DNA of 64,000 bases, taken from the NCBI RefSeq assembly GCF_012395835.1, contig NZ_JAAZSQ010000002.1, forward strand, positions 303,015-367,014, given 5' to 3'. The translations under genes and the position numbers were made by a program. The notes under the pieces were generated by a model, which was not told where the DNA came from, searched no databases, and worked only from the letters and a program-made list of their open reading frames with translations. Each line of letters begins with the position of its first letter. The stretch's first letter is position 1. Of the stretch, positions 34,102-44,607 are shown piece after piece. The stretch is from Arthrobacter mobilis (GTDB taxonomy: Bacteria > Actinomycetota > Actinomycetes > Actinomycetales > Micrococcaceae).

Positions 34102-35904
34102 ATGCGTTTCGGACGTACTTCCAAGGCTATTGGTGTCGCGGCGGCAGCAGTCCTGGCATTGAGCGCCTGCGCAACTGCCGGAGGTGGTTCCGAGGAAACC
34201 GGGACAGCCGGCGGTTCCCAAGCCGGCGGGTCCATCAGCGTTGCTGAAACCAATGCGTTCAGCTCGTTCAATTCGGAGTCCGCCCAGGGCAATGTCGATA
34301 TCAACGGCAAGATCGCCTACATGACGCGCGGCGGTTTCTACCATATCGACAACGAGCTTAACGTCGTCCGGAATGAAGAGTTCGGCACCTACGAGAAAGT
34401 CTCCGACGATCCGCTGGTCGTGAAGTACACCGTCAACGAAGGCGTCACCTGGTCCGACGGCACGCCCGTCGACGCCGGTGACCTGCTGCTGACCTGGCTC
34501 ATCGAATCGGGCTACGCGAACGACGCCAAGACCAACGAGGATGGCAAAGTCACCAGCGGAACCTCCTACTTCGACTACGCCGGCGACACCAGCGGCCTGG
34601 CCCTCACCGACCAGCCCGAGGTTGGCGACGACGGGCGCTCGATCACGCTGACCTATTCCAAGCCCTATGCCGACTGGGAAATCGCCTTCGGCGGCCTGAG
34701 CGACGGCGGCATCGGCGCGCCGGCCCATGTGGTGGCCGAAAAGGCGGGCCTGGCCGACGAACAGGCCCTGGTCGACCTCATCCAAGGCCTGAAGCGCGGC
34801 GACCCCGACAGCCCCGCTGAGGCGAACGATCAGCTGCAGAAGGTCGCCGATTTCTGGAACACCGGCTTCGATACCAAGTCCCTGCCCAGCGACACCTCGC
34901 TCTATCTCTCCAGCGGCCCGTTCGTCGTCGACAGCATCACTCCCGACCAGTCCATCACCTTGGTACGCAACGACTCCTATACCTGGGGGCCGGATCCGAA
35001 GGTCGACGAAATTACCGTCCGCTTCATCGGCGCTGCCCCCGACCAGGTGCAGGCGCTCAAGAACGGCGAGGTGGACATCATCGCCCCGCAGCCCTCGGCG
35101 GACACCGTCGAGCTGCTTCAGGCCATCGACGGCGTGAACGTGGACGTCGACGACCAGCTGGCCTACGACCACATCGACCTGAACTACTCGGGCGTCTTCG
35201 CCGACCCGGACGTCCGCCAGGCGTTCATGAAGGTGGTGCCCCGCCAGGCGATCGTGGACCGCATCGTCAAGCCGCTGAAGGACGACGCTGCTCCGCTGAA
35301 CTCGCAGTTCTTCGTGCCTGCCCAGGATGCCTACGCCGAATCGGCGGAGAACAACGGTTCCTCCGCCTACGACAAGGTGGATATCGACGGCGCCCGGCAG
35401 CTGCTGGACGGCCGTGAGCCCGAGGTCCGGATCATGTACAACAAGGACAACCCCAACCGCGCCGACGCCTATGCGCTGATCCAGGAGTCCGCCGAGAAGG
35501 CCGGGTTCAAGATCGTCGACGGCGGCCTGGGCGCCTCCGACTGGAGCGCAGCGCTGGGTGACGGCACCTACGACGCCACCATCTTCGGCTGGACCAACCC
35601 CGGCGTGGGCGTCTCGGGCGTTCCGCAGATCTTCAAGACCGGCGCCGGCTCCAACTTCAATGGCTTCTCCAACAAAAAAGCCGACGAACTGATGGACGAG
35701 CTGATCGTCACCACCGACAAGGCCAAGCAGGACGAGATCATCATGCAGATCGACAAGATCGTGTGGGATTCCTACTACGGCCTGCCGCTCTTCCAGTCCG
35801 TGGGCCTGGACGCCTACAACAGCAACCGCATCGAGGGCGTGAAGTACCAGCCCAACCAGACCGGTGTCTTCTGGAACTTCTGGGAGTGGGGGGTCAAGGA
35901 GTAG
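34102..35904 (+). CDS. Peptide ABC transporter substrate-binding lipoprotein
   Basis: A 600-residue SBP family 5 lipoprotein (DppA/OppA type). The signal peptide ends at the lipobox LSAC (C22). The mature protein has the family layout, including 'YTVNEGVTWSDGTPVDAGDLLLTWL' and 'FADPDVRQAFMKVVPRQAIVDRI'. AAGGAGG (34091-34097) before the ATG fixes the start, and the earlier in-frame ATG at 34033 is not supported. It is the first gene of a peptide-uptake locus with two permeases and a fused ATPase downstream. The 284 bp upstream holds a -10-like TACTCT at 33975-33980. Confidence 0.9.
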   Translation: MRFGRTSKAIGVAAAAVLALSACATAGGGSEETGTAGGSQAGGSISVAETNAFSSFNSESAQGNVDINGKIAYMTRGGFYHIDNELNVVRNEEFGTYEKVSDDPLVVKYTVNEGVTWSDGTPVDAGDLLLTWLIESGYANDAKTNEDGKVTSGTSYFDYAGDTSGLALTDQPEVGDDGRSITLTYSKPYADWEIAFGGLSDGGIGAPAHVVAEKAGLADEQALVDLIQGLKRGDPDSPAEANDQLQKVADFWNTGFDTKSLPSDTSLYLSSGPFVVDSITPDQSITLVRNDSYTWGPDPKVDEITVRFIGAAPDQVQALKNGEVDIIAPQPSADTVELLQAIDGVNVDVDDQLAYDHIDLNYSGVFADPDVRQAFMKVVPRQAIVDRIVKPLKDDAAPLNSQFFVPAQDAYAESAENNGSSAYDKVDIDGARQLLDGREPEVRIMYNKDNPNRADAYALIQESAEKAGFKIVDGGLGASDWSAALGDGTYDATIFGWTNPGVGVSGVPQIFKTGAGSNFNGFSNKKADELMDELIVTTDKAKQDEIIMQIDKIVWDSYYGLPLFQSVGLDAYNSNRIEGVKYQPNQTGVFWNFWEWGVKE

Positions 35905-35971
35905 GGCACGGGCAGGCCGCAGGCACACTCCGTTCCGTACCGGAGGACCCAATGATTCCCTGAACCGCAAG

Positions 35972-36014
35972 GCAAGGCGCCGGGACCGCGAGCACCATGG
36001 TCCCGGCGCCTTGC
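35972..36014 (+). terminator. Perfect 16-bp hairpin between SBP and permease genes
   Basis: GCAAGGCGCCGGGACC (35972-35987) pairs perfectly with 35999-36014, loop 11 nt, no T-run. It probably stabilises or partly terminates the message so that the binding protein exceeds the permeases. Confidence 0.7.
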
Positions 36015-36101
36015 GCCATCCCGGCCCGATGCAACCTGCTCTACCTTCGCGGCCCTGCCGGATCCGGCGGTTCCGCACAGAACCGATTGGGGTCATAGAC
36101 C

Positions 36102-37637
36102 ATGCTGACCTATATCGCGCGGCGGCTGGTGACCGCCGTCCTGATCCTCCTCGGAGCGTCGTTCGTCGTTTACCAGCTGACAGCGCTCTCCGGCGACCCC
36201 CTGCATGACCTGCGGGCGTCCAATGCTCCGAACAAGGACCAGCTCATCCAGCAGCGGATCGACCTGCTGAACCTGGACGTTCCCGCACCGGTGCGCTACT
36301 TCCAGTGGCTGGGCGGGGCCGTCCGGTGCGTCATCCCCACCCAGTGCGACCTGGGCTATGCCATCAACGGCCAGCCGGTCACCGAAGCCCTGGGCCGGGC
36401 GATGGGCATGACCATCCTGCTGGTCAGCGCTGCCGCGGTGCTGGCCATCGTCATCGGCGTTGCCCTCGGCATTGTGACCGCGCTGCGCCAGTACAGCACG
36501 CTGGACTACGGTGTGACGTTCATGGCCTTCCTGTTCTTCTCCCTGCCGGTGTTCTGGGTCGCGGTCCTGCTCAAGGAATTTGCCGCCATCGGCTTCAACA
36601 ACTTCCTGCGCGACCCGCACATCCCCCTGCAGACCATCCTGCTCATCGGCCTGGTCAGCGCCGTCGTCTGGTTTGTCTGTGCCGCCGGCACGCTGCCGCG
36701 CCGGTTCGGCGCAGCCGCCATCGGTTTCGTGCTGGCCGCCGCGGTGATGTGGGTCCTCTCGGCCACCGGCTGGTTCGCTACCCCGGGACTGGGGCTGGCG
36801 GTCATCGCGCTGACCGGCACCGCCATCGCCTTCGGCACCACCCTGCTGGCTGCCGGCCTGAGGAACCGCCGGGCCCTCTATGCGGCGCTGGCCAGTGCCG
36901 GCGCCGGCGTCGTCCTGTACTTTCCCATCCAGCCGCTGCTGGCGCAGGCCACGGGGCTGATGATCTTCCTGCTGGCCGTGGCCACCGTGCTGGCCGGCCT
37001 GGCCGCCGGCTACCTGATGGGCGGCTACGACCGCCGCCAGAACATGTCCGCGGCCGCGATCACCGCCTTCCTGACCGGCGGGCTTATCCTGCTGGACAGG
37101 TACATGCAGGCCTGGCCCGCCTACATGGACAATTCGCGCATCAACGGCCGCCCGATCGCCACCATCGGATCCCAGACCCCGAACCTGCGGGGCGATTTCT
37201 GGATCCACGGCCTCGATACGTTCACCCACCTGCTGCTGCCCACCATTGCGCTGCTGCTGATCTCGCTGGCCTCCTACAGCCGCTACGCCCGCTCCTCCAT
37301 GCTCGAGATCATGAACATGGACTACATCCGCACCGCGCGGGCCAAAGGCCTGAGCGAGCGCACCGTGGTGATGCGCCACGCCTTCCGGAACGCGCTGATT
37401 CCGATCGCCACCATCGTGGCCTTCGACATCGGCGGCCTGATCGGCGGTGCAGTGATCACGGAGAACGTCTTCGCCTTCGCCGGTATGGGGCAGCTGTTCA
37501 TCAAGTCGCTGGAGCGGGTCGATCCCAATCCGGTGATGGGCGTCTTCCTGGTCACGGGCATCGTGGCCCTGGTGTTCAACCTGATCGCGGACCTGGTCTA
37601 CTCCGCGCTGGATCCGCGGGTAAGGGTAAAGGCATGA
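36102..37637 (+). CDS. Peptide ABC transporter permease (DppB type, enlarged)
   Basis: A 511-residue permease. The N-terminus (MLTYIARRLVTAVLILLGAS) and C-terminus (EAA loop: 'DYIRTARAKGLSERTVVMRHAFRNALIPI', then 'GQLFIKSLERVDPNPVMGVFLV') are standard DppB. Between about residues 180 and 340 is an added hydrophobic block with four to six extra membrane segments ('TLPRRFGAAAIGFVLAAAVM', 'LMIFLLAVATVLAGLAAGYL'), so the protein is about 180 residues longer than the usual 310-340. It is translationally coupled to the next gene (ATGA). Confidence 0.88.
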   Translation: MLTYIARRLVTAVLILLGASFVVYQLTALSGDPLHDLRASNAPNKDQLIQQRIDLLNLDVPAPVRYFQWLGGAVRCVIPTQCDLGYAINGQPVTEALGRAMGMTILLVSAAAVLAIVIGVALGIVTALRQYSTLDYGVTFMAFLFFSLPVFWVAVLLKEFAAIGFNNFLRDPHIPLQTILLIGLVSAVVWFVCAAGTLPRRFGAAAIGFVLAAAVMWVLSATGWFATPGLGLAVIALTGTAIAFGTTLLAAGLRNRRALYAALASAGAGVVLYFPIQPLLAQATGLMIFLLAVATVLAGLAAGYLMGGYDRRQNMSAAAITAFLTGGLILLDRYMQAWPAYMDNSRINGRPIATIGSQTPNLRGDFWIHGLDTFTHLLLPTIALLLISLASYSRYARSSMLEIMNMDYIRTARAKGLSERTVVMRHAFRNALIPIATIVAFDIGGLIGGAVITENVFAFAGMGQLFIKSLERVDPNPVMGVFLVTGIVALVFNLIADLVYSALDPRVRVKA

Positions 37638-38743
37638 CAACCACCACGAAGACAGTCAAGGCGCTGAAGCCGGGGAAGGCGCCGAAGGTGTCCCGGCCGG
37701 GCAAGGCCGGCAGGGCCGCTGCGCGTCGGCAGGCCGGGCTGAGCCAGGGCCAGCTGGTCCGCAGGCGATTCCTGGGCAATACCGCGGCCGTCGCCAGCCT
37801 CGTGCTGTTCGTCCTGATCCTGGTGCTCGCCTACAGCGCCGGCGGGTTCCTCGGCCTGCCCGGCTGGTGGAAGTACACGCACAACGAGGTCACCGATGTG
37901 CTCAACGGCGGGGTGCCGACGCTGCAGCTGCTCCCGTTCAGCCTCGGCGAGCACCCCTTCGGCCAGGACCGGCTGGGCCGCGACACCTTCGCGCAGACCA
38001 TGCGCGGGGTCCAGATCTCCGTGGCCGTCATGGCCATCATCGGCCTGGTCGGCGGGTTCATCGGGGTCGTCATCGGCGCCGCTGCCGGCTACTTCCGCGG
38101 CTGGGTGGAGACGCTGCTGATGCGGCTGACGGACATCGTGATCATCATCCCGCTGATCATCCTGGCCGCGGTGCTGGGCCAGGTGGCCAGCCGGAGCGTG
38201 CCGGCCGGCGTGCAGCCGTACTTCCTCGGGCTCTTCGTCGGCACGGTGGTCTGGACCGGGCTGGCCCGGCTGGTGCGCGCCGAGTTCCTCTCGCTGCGCG
38301 AGCGCGAGTTCGTCGACGCCGCGCGGATCGCCGGGGCCTCCAGTGCGCGGATCATTTTCAAGCACATCCTGCCCAACGCGGTCGGCGTCATCATCGTCAG
38401 CGTCACGCTGAGCATGTCCGCGGCCATCCTGCTCGAAACCAGCCTGTCCTACATCGGCATGGGCGTGAAGGCCCCGGACGTGTCCCTGGGGTTGCTGATC
38501 AGCCAGAACCAGGAGGCCTTCTCGACCCGGCCCTGGCTGTTCTGGTGGCCGGGCCTGTTCATTGTGGCCATCTGCCTGTGCGTGAATTTCATTGGCGACG
38601 GCCTGCGCGACGCCTTCGACCCGCGGCAGAAGAAGTTCAATGCCCGGCGGGCCAAGGAGGCACCGGTGCCCCCGGCTGCCGTTGGGTCCGGCCACCCCGG
38701 CAGCGGCCGGGATCTGGCCGGCACGGACGGCAGCGATGACTAG
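37634..38743 (+). CDS. Peptide ABC transporter permease (DppC type)
   Basis: A 369-residue permease with a basic, Lys/Arg/Pro-rich N-terminal tail of about 45 residues, an OppC N-terminal membrane segment, the motif HPFGQDRLGRDTFAQTM, and a binding-protein-dependent transport domain with the EAA loop ('EFVDAARIAGASSARIIFKHILPNA'). It ends in a polar tail. It overlaps the upstream permease by 4 bp. It partners the enlarged DppB-like permease and the fused ATPase encoded at 39437. Confidence 0.9.
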   Translation: MTTTTKTVKALKPGKAPKVSRPGKAGRAAARRQAGLSQGQLVRRRFLGNTAAVASLVLFVLILVLAYSAGGFLGLPGWWKYTHNEVTDVLNGGVPTLQLLPFSLGEHPFGQDRLGRDTFAQTMRGVQISVAVMAIIGLVGGFIGVVIGAAAGYFRGWVETLLMRLTDIVIIIPLIILAAVLGQVASRSVPAGVQPYFLGLFVGTVVWTGLARLVRAEFLSLREREFVDAARIAGASSARIIFKHILPNAVGVIIVSVTLSMSAAILLETSLSYIGMGVKAPDVSLGLLISQNQEAFSTRPWLFWWPGLFIVAICLCVNFIGDGLRDAFDPRQKKFNARRAKEAPVPPAAVGSGHPGSGRDLAGTDGSDD

Positions 38744-38753
38744 GGCCGTCCCG

Positions 38754-39368
38754 TCACAGCAGGAGCGCGCCGGCGGCCAGCACCACGGCCACGGTAACCG
38801 GGAGCCAGTTTGGCCGCACGGTCACCGCGGCGGTGCCGGCGGCGCCGGCGTCGACCGTGCCGCCGTCGAGCAGCTCGCTCCAGCGTTTGCGCACCAGGTA
38901 GGCGGCGGCGCCCGAGTCGGAGTTGGACAGGTCGCCCGGCCGGATGGAGCCGGCCGGGCCGTAGGTGGTCTCGGGCAGGCCGGCGGCGTGTTCGGCCCTC
39001 GCCCGGTGGACGCCGAAAATTCCCGGCGCCGGTGCCGCCCAGGCCGAATACTTCCGCCGTACTGTGACCAGCGTCAGGGCATACCGGGTGTCCACGGTGA
39101 CCAGGGCCTCCCACGGGACCGTGATGGTGGCCAGCGGATTGCGCAGCGTCACCTCCATTTCCCCGACGACGACGGCGGGGTACCACGCCAGCCACCACGC
39201 CAGGTACGCCAGGACCAGCCAGGGCACGGACGCCGGCAGCCCGGCTGCCCCGTAGGTGGCGGCGGACACGACCAGGCCGATGGCCGCCAGCAGCCACACG
39301 CTGCCGGTCAGCCAGGGTGCCGAGCGCGGGCGGAAGATCGTGCGTGCTTCAGGTCGGGGGGCAGTCAT
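38754..39368 (-). CDS. PH-domain membrane protein
   Basis: A 204-residue protein with two N-terminal membrane segments (about 20-40 and 45-65), a bacterial PH-like domain (about 68-175: 'GEMEVTLRNPLATITVPWEALVTVDTRYAL') and a C-terminal membrane segment (about 188-204). The function is unknown. It is encoded on the opposite strand within the peptide transporter locus, between the permease and ATPase genes. AACGAT, a weak -10, lies six bases before the ATG, with GGAGG between. Confidence 0.7.
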   Translation of the reverse strand: MTAPRPEARTIFRPRSAPWLTGSVWLLAAIGLVVSAATYGAAGLPASVPWLVLAYLAWWLAWYPAVVVGEMEVTLRNPLATITVPWEALVTVDTRYALTLVTVRRKYSAWAAPAPGIFGVHRARAEHAAGLPETTYGPAGSIRPGDLSNSDSGAAAYLVRKRWSELLDGGTVDAGAAGTAAVTVRPNWLPVTVAVVLAAGALLL

Positions 39369-39436
39369 GCCTCCATCGTTTCAGGATTCTCGTACCGGGG
39401 GCATGGCCGGTACCAGGTGGAAGGAAATGTGCAGCC

Positions 39437-41287
39437 ATGAGCGAGCTCTTCGACGATGCCGGTCCCGCAGCTCCGCCCCTGGCCGGCACCGGGCCGGCCC
39501 CGGTGCTGGAAGTCCGCGGCCTGTGCGTGGATTTCGGAGTGGACAAGGAATGGGTGCCGGCAGCAATCGACCTGGACTATGAGGTGAACGCCGGCGAGGT
39601 GCTGGCCATCGTAGGGGAGTCCGGATCAGGCAAGAGCGCCAGCTCCATGGCGCTGCTGGGCCTGCTGCCGTCCAACAGCCGCGTGCGCGGCAGCGTGAAG
39701 CTCAACGGCCGGGAAATCCTGCACCTGAGCCCGGCCAAGCTCCGCCAGCTGCGCGGCAACGACGTGGCCGTGATCTTCCAGGAGCCAATGACGGCGATGA
39801 ATCCCGTCTACACCATCGGCTTCCAGATCGTGGAGACCATCCGGCTGCACCGCGCAGTTTCCCCCGGGGCGGCCAGGGACCATGCCCTGCGGCTGCTGGA
39901 GCTGGTGGAAATGCCGGATCCGGAAAAGGCCTTCCGGTCCTATCCGCACCAGCTCTCCGGCGGCCAGCGGCAGCGGGCCATGATCGCCCAGTCCCTCTCC
40001 TGCGACCCCAAGCTGCTCATTGCCGACGAACCGACCACCGCCCTGGACGTGACGGTGCAGGCCGAAATCCTCGACCTGATGCGCAACCTGCGCACCAAGC
40101 TGGACAGCGCCATCGTGCTCATCACCCATGACATGGGCGTGGTGGCGGACCTGGCCGACCGGATCGCGGTAATGCGCCGCGGCCGCATCGTGGAAAACGG
40201 CACGTCCCTGCAGATCTTCAACAACCCGCAGCACGAATACACCCGGGCGCTGCTGGCAGCGGTACCGCACCTGGGCACTGCCAAGGACGGCGGCAGCGTC
40301 GGCGGCGGTGCCGGCGGCGGGGAAGTGGATATCAATGCGGCGCTGGCGGCGGCCACCGGCGCCAGCTTGGAGGCAGTGGATGGGGCCGAACTGCTCCGCC
40401 GGGAACAGGAGAACGCCGAGGCCCTGGCCCATGCGGGCCCGGACAGGCCGGCGGGCGCACCCGTCCTGGAACTGTCCGGCGTCGCCATCGAGTACCCGAA
40501 GCAGGGCCGGGTGCCCGCCTTCCGCGCGGTGGAGGGGGCGAGCCTGGCCATCCACGAGGGCCAGGTCCTGGGCCTCGTCGGCGAATCCGGGTCGGGCAAG
40601 ACCACCATCGGCCGCGCCGCCGTCGGGCTGCTGCCGGTGGCGGAGGGATCACTGAAGGTAGCCGGGCTGGAAATCGCCGGCGCGAAGCGCCGGCAGCTGC
40701 AGGCCCTGCGCCGGCAGGTGGGGATGGTGTTCCAGGACCCTTCTTCTTCACTGAATCCCCGGCTGCCCATTGGCGAGAGCATTGGCGAGCCCATGTACCT
40801 GGCCGGCATGGCCAAGGGGGCGGCGCTGCAGCAGCGGATCGAGACGCTGCTGGACCAGGTGGAGCTGCCGCGGTCCTACCGCAACCGGTATCCGCACGAG
40901 CTCTCCGGCGGGCAGAAGCAGCGCGTGGGGATTGCCCGGGCCCTGTCGCTGCGGCCCAAGCTGATGGTGGCGGACGAGCCTACCTCGGCGCTGGACGTGT
41001 CGGTGCAGGCTACGGTGCTCCAGCTGTTCCGGAACCTGCAGCAGGAACTGGGTTTTGCCTGCCTGTTCGTCACCCACGACCTGGCGGTGATCGACGTCCT
41101 GGCCGACCATATCTGCGTGATGCGCCGCGGCCGGATTGTGGAGCAGGGCACCCGTGACCAGATCCTGCGCAACCCACAGGAGCCGTACACCCGGCGGCTG
41201 CTGGCGGCCGTGCCGCTGCCGGACCCGGAAAAGCAGCGCGAACGCCGCGAACTGCGTTCCCAGCTGCTGGCCGCGGAGTCTTCCTGA
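39437..41287 (+). CDS. Peptide ABC transporter, two fused ATPase domains (DppD-DppF)
   Basis: A 616-residue protein with two complete ABC domains. First: Walker A GESGSGKSAS, signature LSGGQRQR, Walker B LLIADEPTTALD. Second (from about 345): [29 protein letters not shown]. Each is followed by the oligopeptide C-terminal element (HEYTRALLAAVP and EPYTRRLLAAVP). A Gly-rich linker ('GGSVGGGAGGGEVD') joins them. It powers the permease pair encoded at 36102 and 37634. The start at 39437 is preceded by AAGGAA at about 10 nt. Confidence 0.93.
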   Translation: MSELFDDAGPAAPPLAGTGPAPVLEVRGLCVDFGVDKEWVPAAIDLDYEVNAGEVLAIVGESGSGKSASSMALLGLLPSNSRVRGSVKLNGREILHLSPAKLRQLRGNDVAVIFQEPMTAMNPVYTIGFQIVETIRLHRAVSPGAARDHALRLLELVEMPDPEKAFRSYPHQLSGGQRQRAMIAQSLSCDPKLLIADEPTTALDVTVQAEILDLMRNLRTKLDSAIVLITHDMGVVADLADRIAVMRRGRIVENGTSLQIFNNPQHEYTRALLAAVPHLGTAKDGGSVGGGAGGGEVDINAALAAATGASLEAVDGAELLRREQENAEALAHAGPDRPAGAPVLELSGVAIEYPKQGRVPAFRAVEGASLAIHEGQVLGLVGESGSGKTTIGRAAVGLLPVAEGSLKVAGLEIAGAKRRQLQALRRQVGMVFQDPSSSLNPRLPIGESIGEPMYLAGMAKGAALQQRIETLLDQVELPRSYRNRYPHELSGGQKQRVGIARALSLRPKLMVADEPTSALDVSVQATVLQLFRNLQQELGFACLFVTHDLAVIDVLADHICVMRRGRIVEQGTRDQILRNPQEPYTRRLLAAVPLPDPEKQRERRELRSQLLAAESS

Positions 41288-41341
41288 CCCCTGGGGGACC
41301 CGGGCCCGGGACCCTTTTAGGTCAATTGCGGGGCGCGGCCG

Positions 41342-41347
41342 TAGAAT
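41342..41347 (+). promoter_or_regulatory. typA -10 element
   Basis: TAGAAT, predicting a leader of about 90 nt before typA. No confident -35 was found. Confidence 0.45.
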
Positions 41348-41446
41348 GGAGTGCCTACCCGCATCCGGGAGGCGCTGGCAGACTGCATTCGAGTCACCAC
41401 CCGCAGGCCCCAGGAACCCAAGCAAACCACGGAAGAGTAATACCGC

Positions 41447-43369
<1,923 letters not shown>

Positions 43370-43418
43370 TCTCCTCCCTGCGTTCGAAACAAGTTTCGGC
43401 CGCGGGTCCCTCGGAGAT

Positions 43419-43431
43419 TAGGCTGGAAGCC
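43419..43431 (+). promoter_or_regulatory. -10 element of the 43.4-kb membrane protein, leaderless
   Basis: TAGGCT at 43419-43424, seven bases before the ATG at 43432. Confidence 0.5.
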
Positions 43432-43911
43432 ATGAGCGAACAGAGGCAGCCTGCCGGATATGGAGCCGGCGGGCTGCCTCCGGCCGTTAACCCGGCCGGA
43501 CGGCACCGGCACCGTACCCGCGCAGGACTGGGTACCGCCGTCGTCAGCGGTATGGTCGCCGCGGTGCTCGGCACCAGCCTGCACGGCCGGGTGCTGTACC
43601 TGGACGGCGCCGGCTACCCCTGGGGAGCGGTGGCGGCGCTGGTCTTTGCCGTAGCCCTGCTGGTCTGGGCCGGGGTGAGGGCGCGCAACGTGCTCATGAG
43701 CGGTGTCGCAGGCATGGTGGCCTATGTGCTGGTGGGGCTGATGGTCACCGGCATGGGCCAGGAACCGCTGATCATCACCGATACCACGGCGGAACCGGAG
43801 CTCACCGTGGCAGTGGCCGGCCGGATCTGGGTCGTGGGACTGGCTGCCGCCACGGTGGCGGCCATCGCCGTCTGCGCCTGGGCGCTGAAGCCGGGCCGCG
43901 CACTGCGGTAG
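43432..43911 (+). CDS. Small membrane protein of unknown function
   Basis: A 159-residue protein with a Pro/Gly-rich N-terminal tail and four membrane segments (about 30-48, 65-82, 86-105, 130-150). I recognise no family. Position between typA and the ferredoxin/dapC genes is the only context. Leaderless start predicted. Confidence 0.6.
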   Translation: MSEQRQPAGYGAGGLPPAVNPAGRHRHRTRAGLGTAVVSGMVAAVLGTSLHGRVLYLDGAGYPWGAVAALVFAVALLVWAGVRARNVLMSGVAGMVAYVLVGLMVTGMGQEPLIITDTTAEPELTVAVAGRIWVVGLAAATVAAIAVCAWALKPGRALR

Positions 43912-43964
43912 CCCGGCCTGCCTGCGCCCGCCGTGGCAGTTCCGGGCGGACGGGCGGACGGAGG

Positions 43965-44192
43965 TCAGTGCCGGCCGGCAGCCCGGCGCGGCGGTGCGGG
44001 GGGAACCTGCTTGGCCGCGACTACCTGCGCCAGCGGCACGGTGACGTCGCCGCGGCGGGTGCGCACCACGCAGTCGGCCGGACCAGCATGTACCAGTTCC
44101 CCGAGGGCATCGGTGAAACCTCCCTCGATCCGGTAACGGACCACTACGCGGGTGCCCGGAGGCAGGTCACAGAGCAGCGCGGAAGGTCTCAT
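43965..44192 (-). CDS. Small SH3-like protein
   Basis: A 75-residue protein ([20 protein letters not shown]). It resembles the N-terminal SH3-like module of Rv0428c-type acetyltransferases ('[37 protein letters not shown]') but lacks the catalytic domain. Function unknown. The start at 44192 fits TACCAT six bases upstream on the minus strand; the upstream extension in the same frame is unsupported. It diverges from the ferredoxin gene. Confidence 0.65.
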   Translation of the reverse strand: MRPSALLCDLPPGTRVVVRYRIEGGFTDALGELVHAGPADCVVRTRRGDVTVPLAQVVAAKQVPPAPPRRAAGRH

Positions 44193-44204
44193 CTCTTCAT
44201 GGTA
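44193..44204 (-). promoter_or_regulatory. -10 element of the SH3-like gene, leaderless
   Basis: TACCAT on the minus strand (44204-44199), six bases before the ATG at 44192. Confidence 0.5.
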
Positions 44205-44281
44205 CGTTCGTCCGCTCCGACTGCGGGATAATGGGGGAGGCGCCGCCGGCGGCGCAGAACGCTGAGGAAAGGTACAGGTCC

Positions 44282-44605
44282 GTGACGTACGTAATCGCGC
44301 AGCCATGCGTGGACGTGAAAGACAAGGCATGTATTGAAGAGTGCCCCGTTGATTGCATCTACGAAGGCGAACGCTCCCTCTACATCCATCCGGATGAGTG
44401 CGTTGACTGCGGTGCCTGCGAACCCGTCTGTCCGGTGGAGGCCATCTACTACGAGGATGACGTCCCCGAAGAATGGGCAGATTACTACAAGGCCAACGTG
44501 GAGTTCTTCGATGACCTGGGGTCCCCGGGCGGTGCCGCCAAAGTCGGCAATACCGGCAAGGACCACCCGATCATCGCCACCTTGCCGCCGCAGAACCAGG
44601 ACTGA
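44282..44605 (+). CDS. fdxA: 7Fe ferredoxin (3Fe-4S/4Fe-4S)
   Basis: A 107-residue ferredoxin of the actinobacterial FdxA type. The first cluster motif ([14 protein letters not shown]) holds a 3Fe-4S centre and the second ([12 protein letters not shown]) a 4Fe-4S centre; the C-terminus extends about 45 residues past the clusters. GTG start at 44282 with AGGAAAGG upstream. dapC begins 2 bp after the stop codon, a pairing widespread in actinobacteria. Confidence 0.95.
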   Translation: MTYVIAQPCVDVKDKACIEECPVDCIYEGERSLYIHPDECVDCGACEPVCPVEAIYYEDDVPEEWADYYKANVEFFDDLGSPGGAAKVGNTGKDHPIIATLPPQNQD

Positions 44606-44607
44606 GG

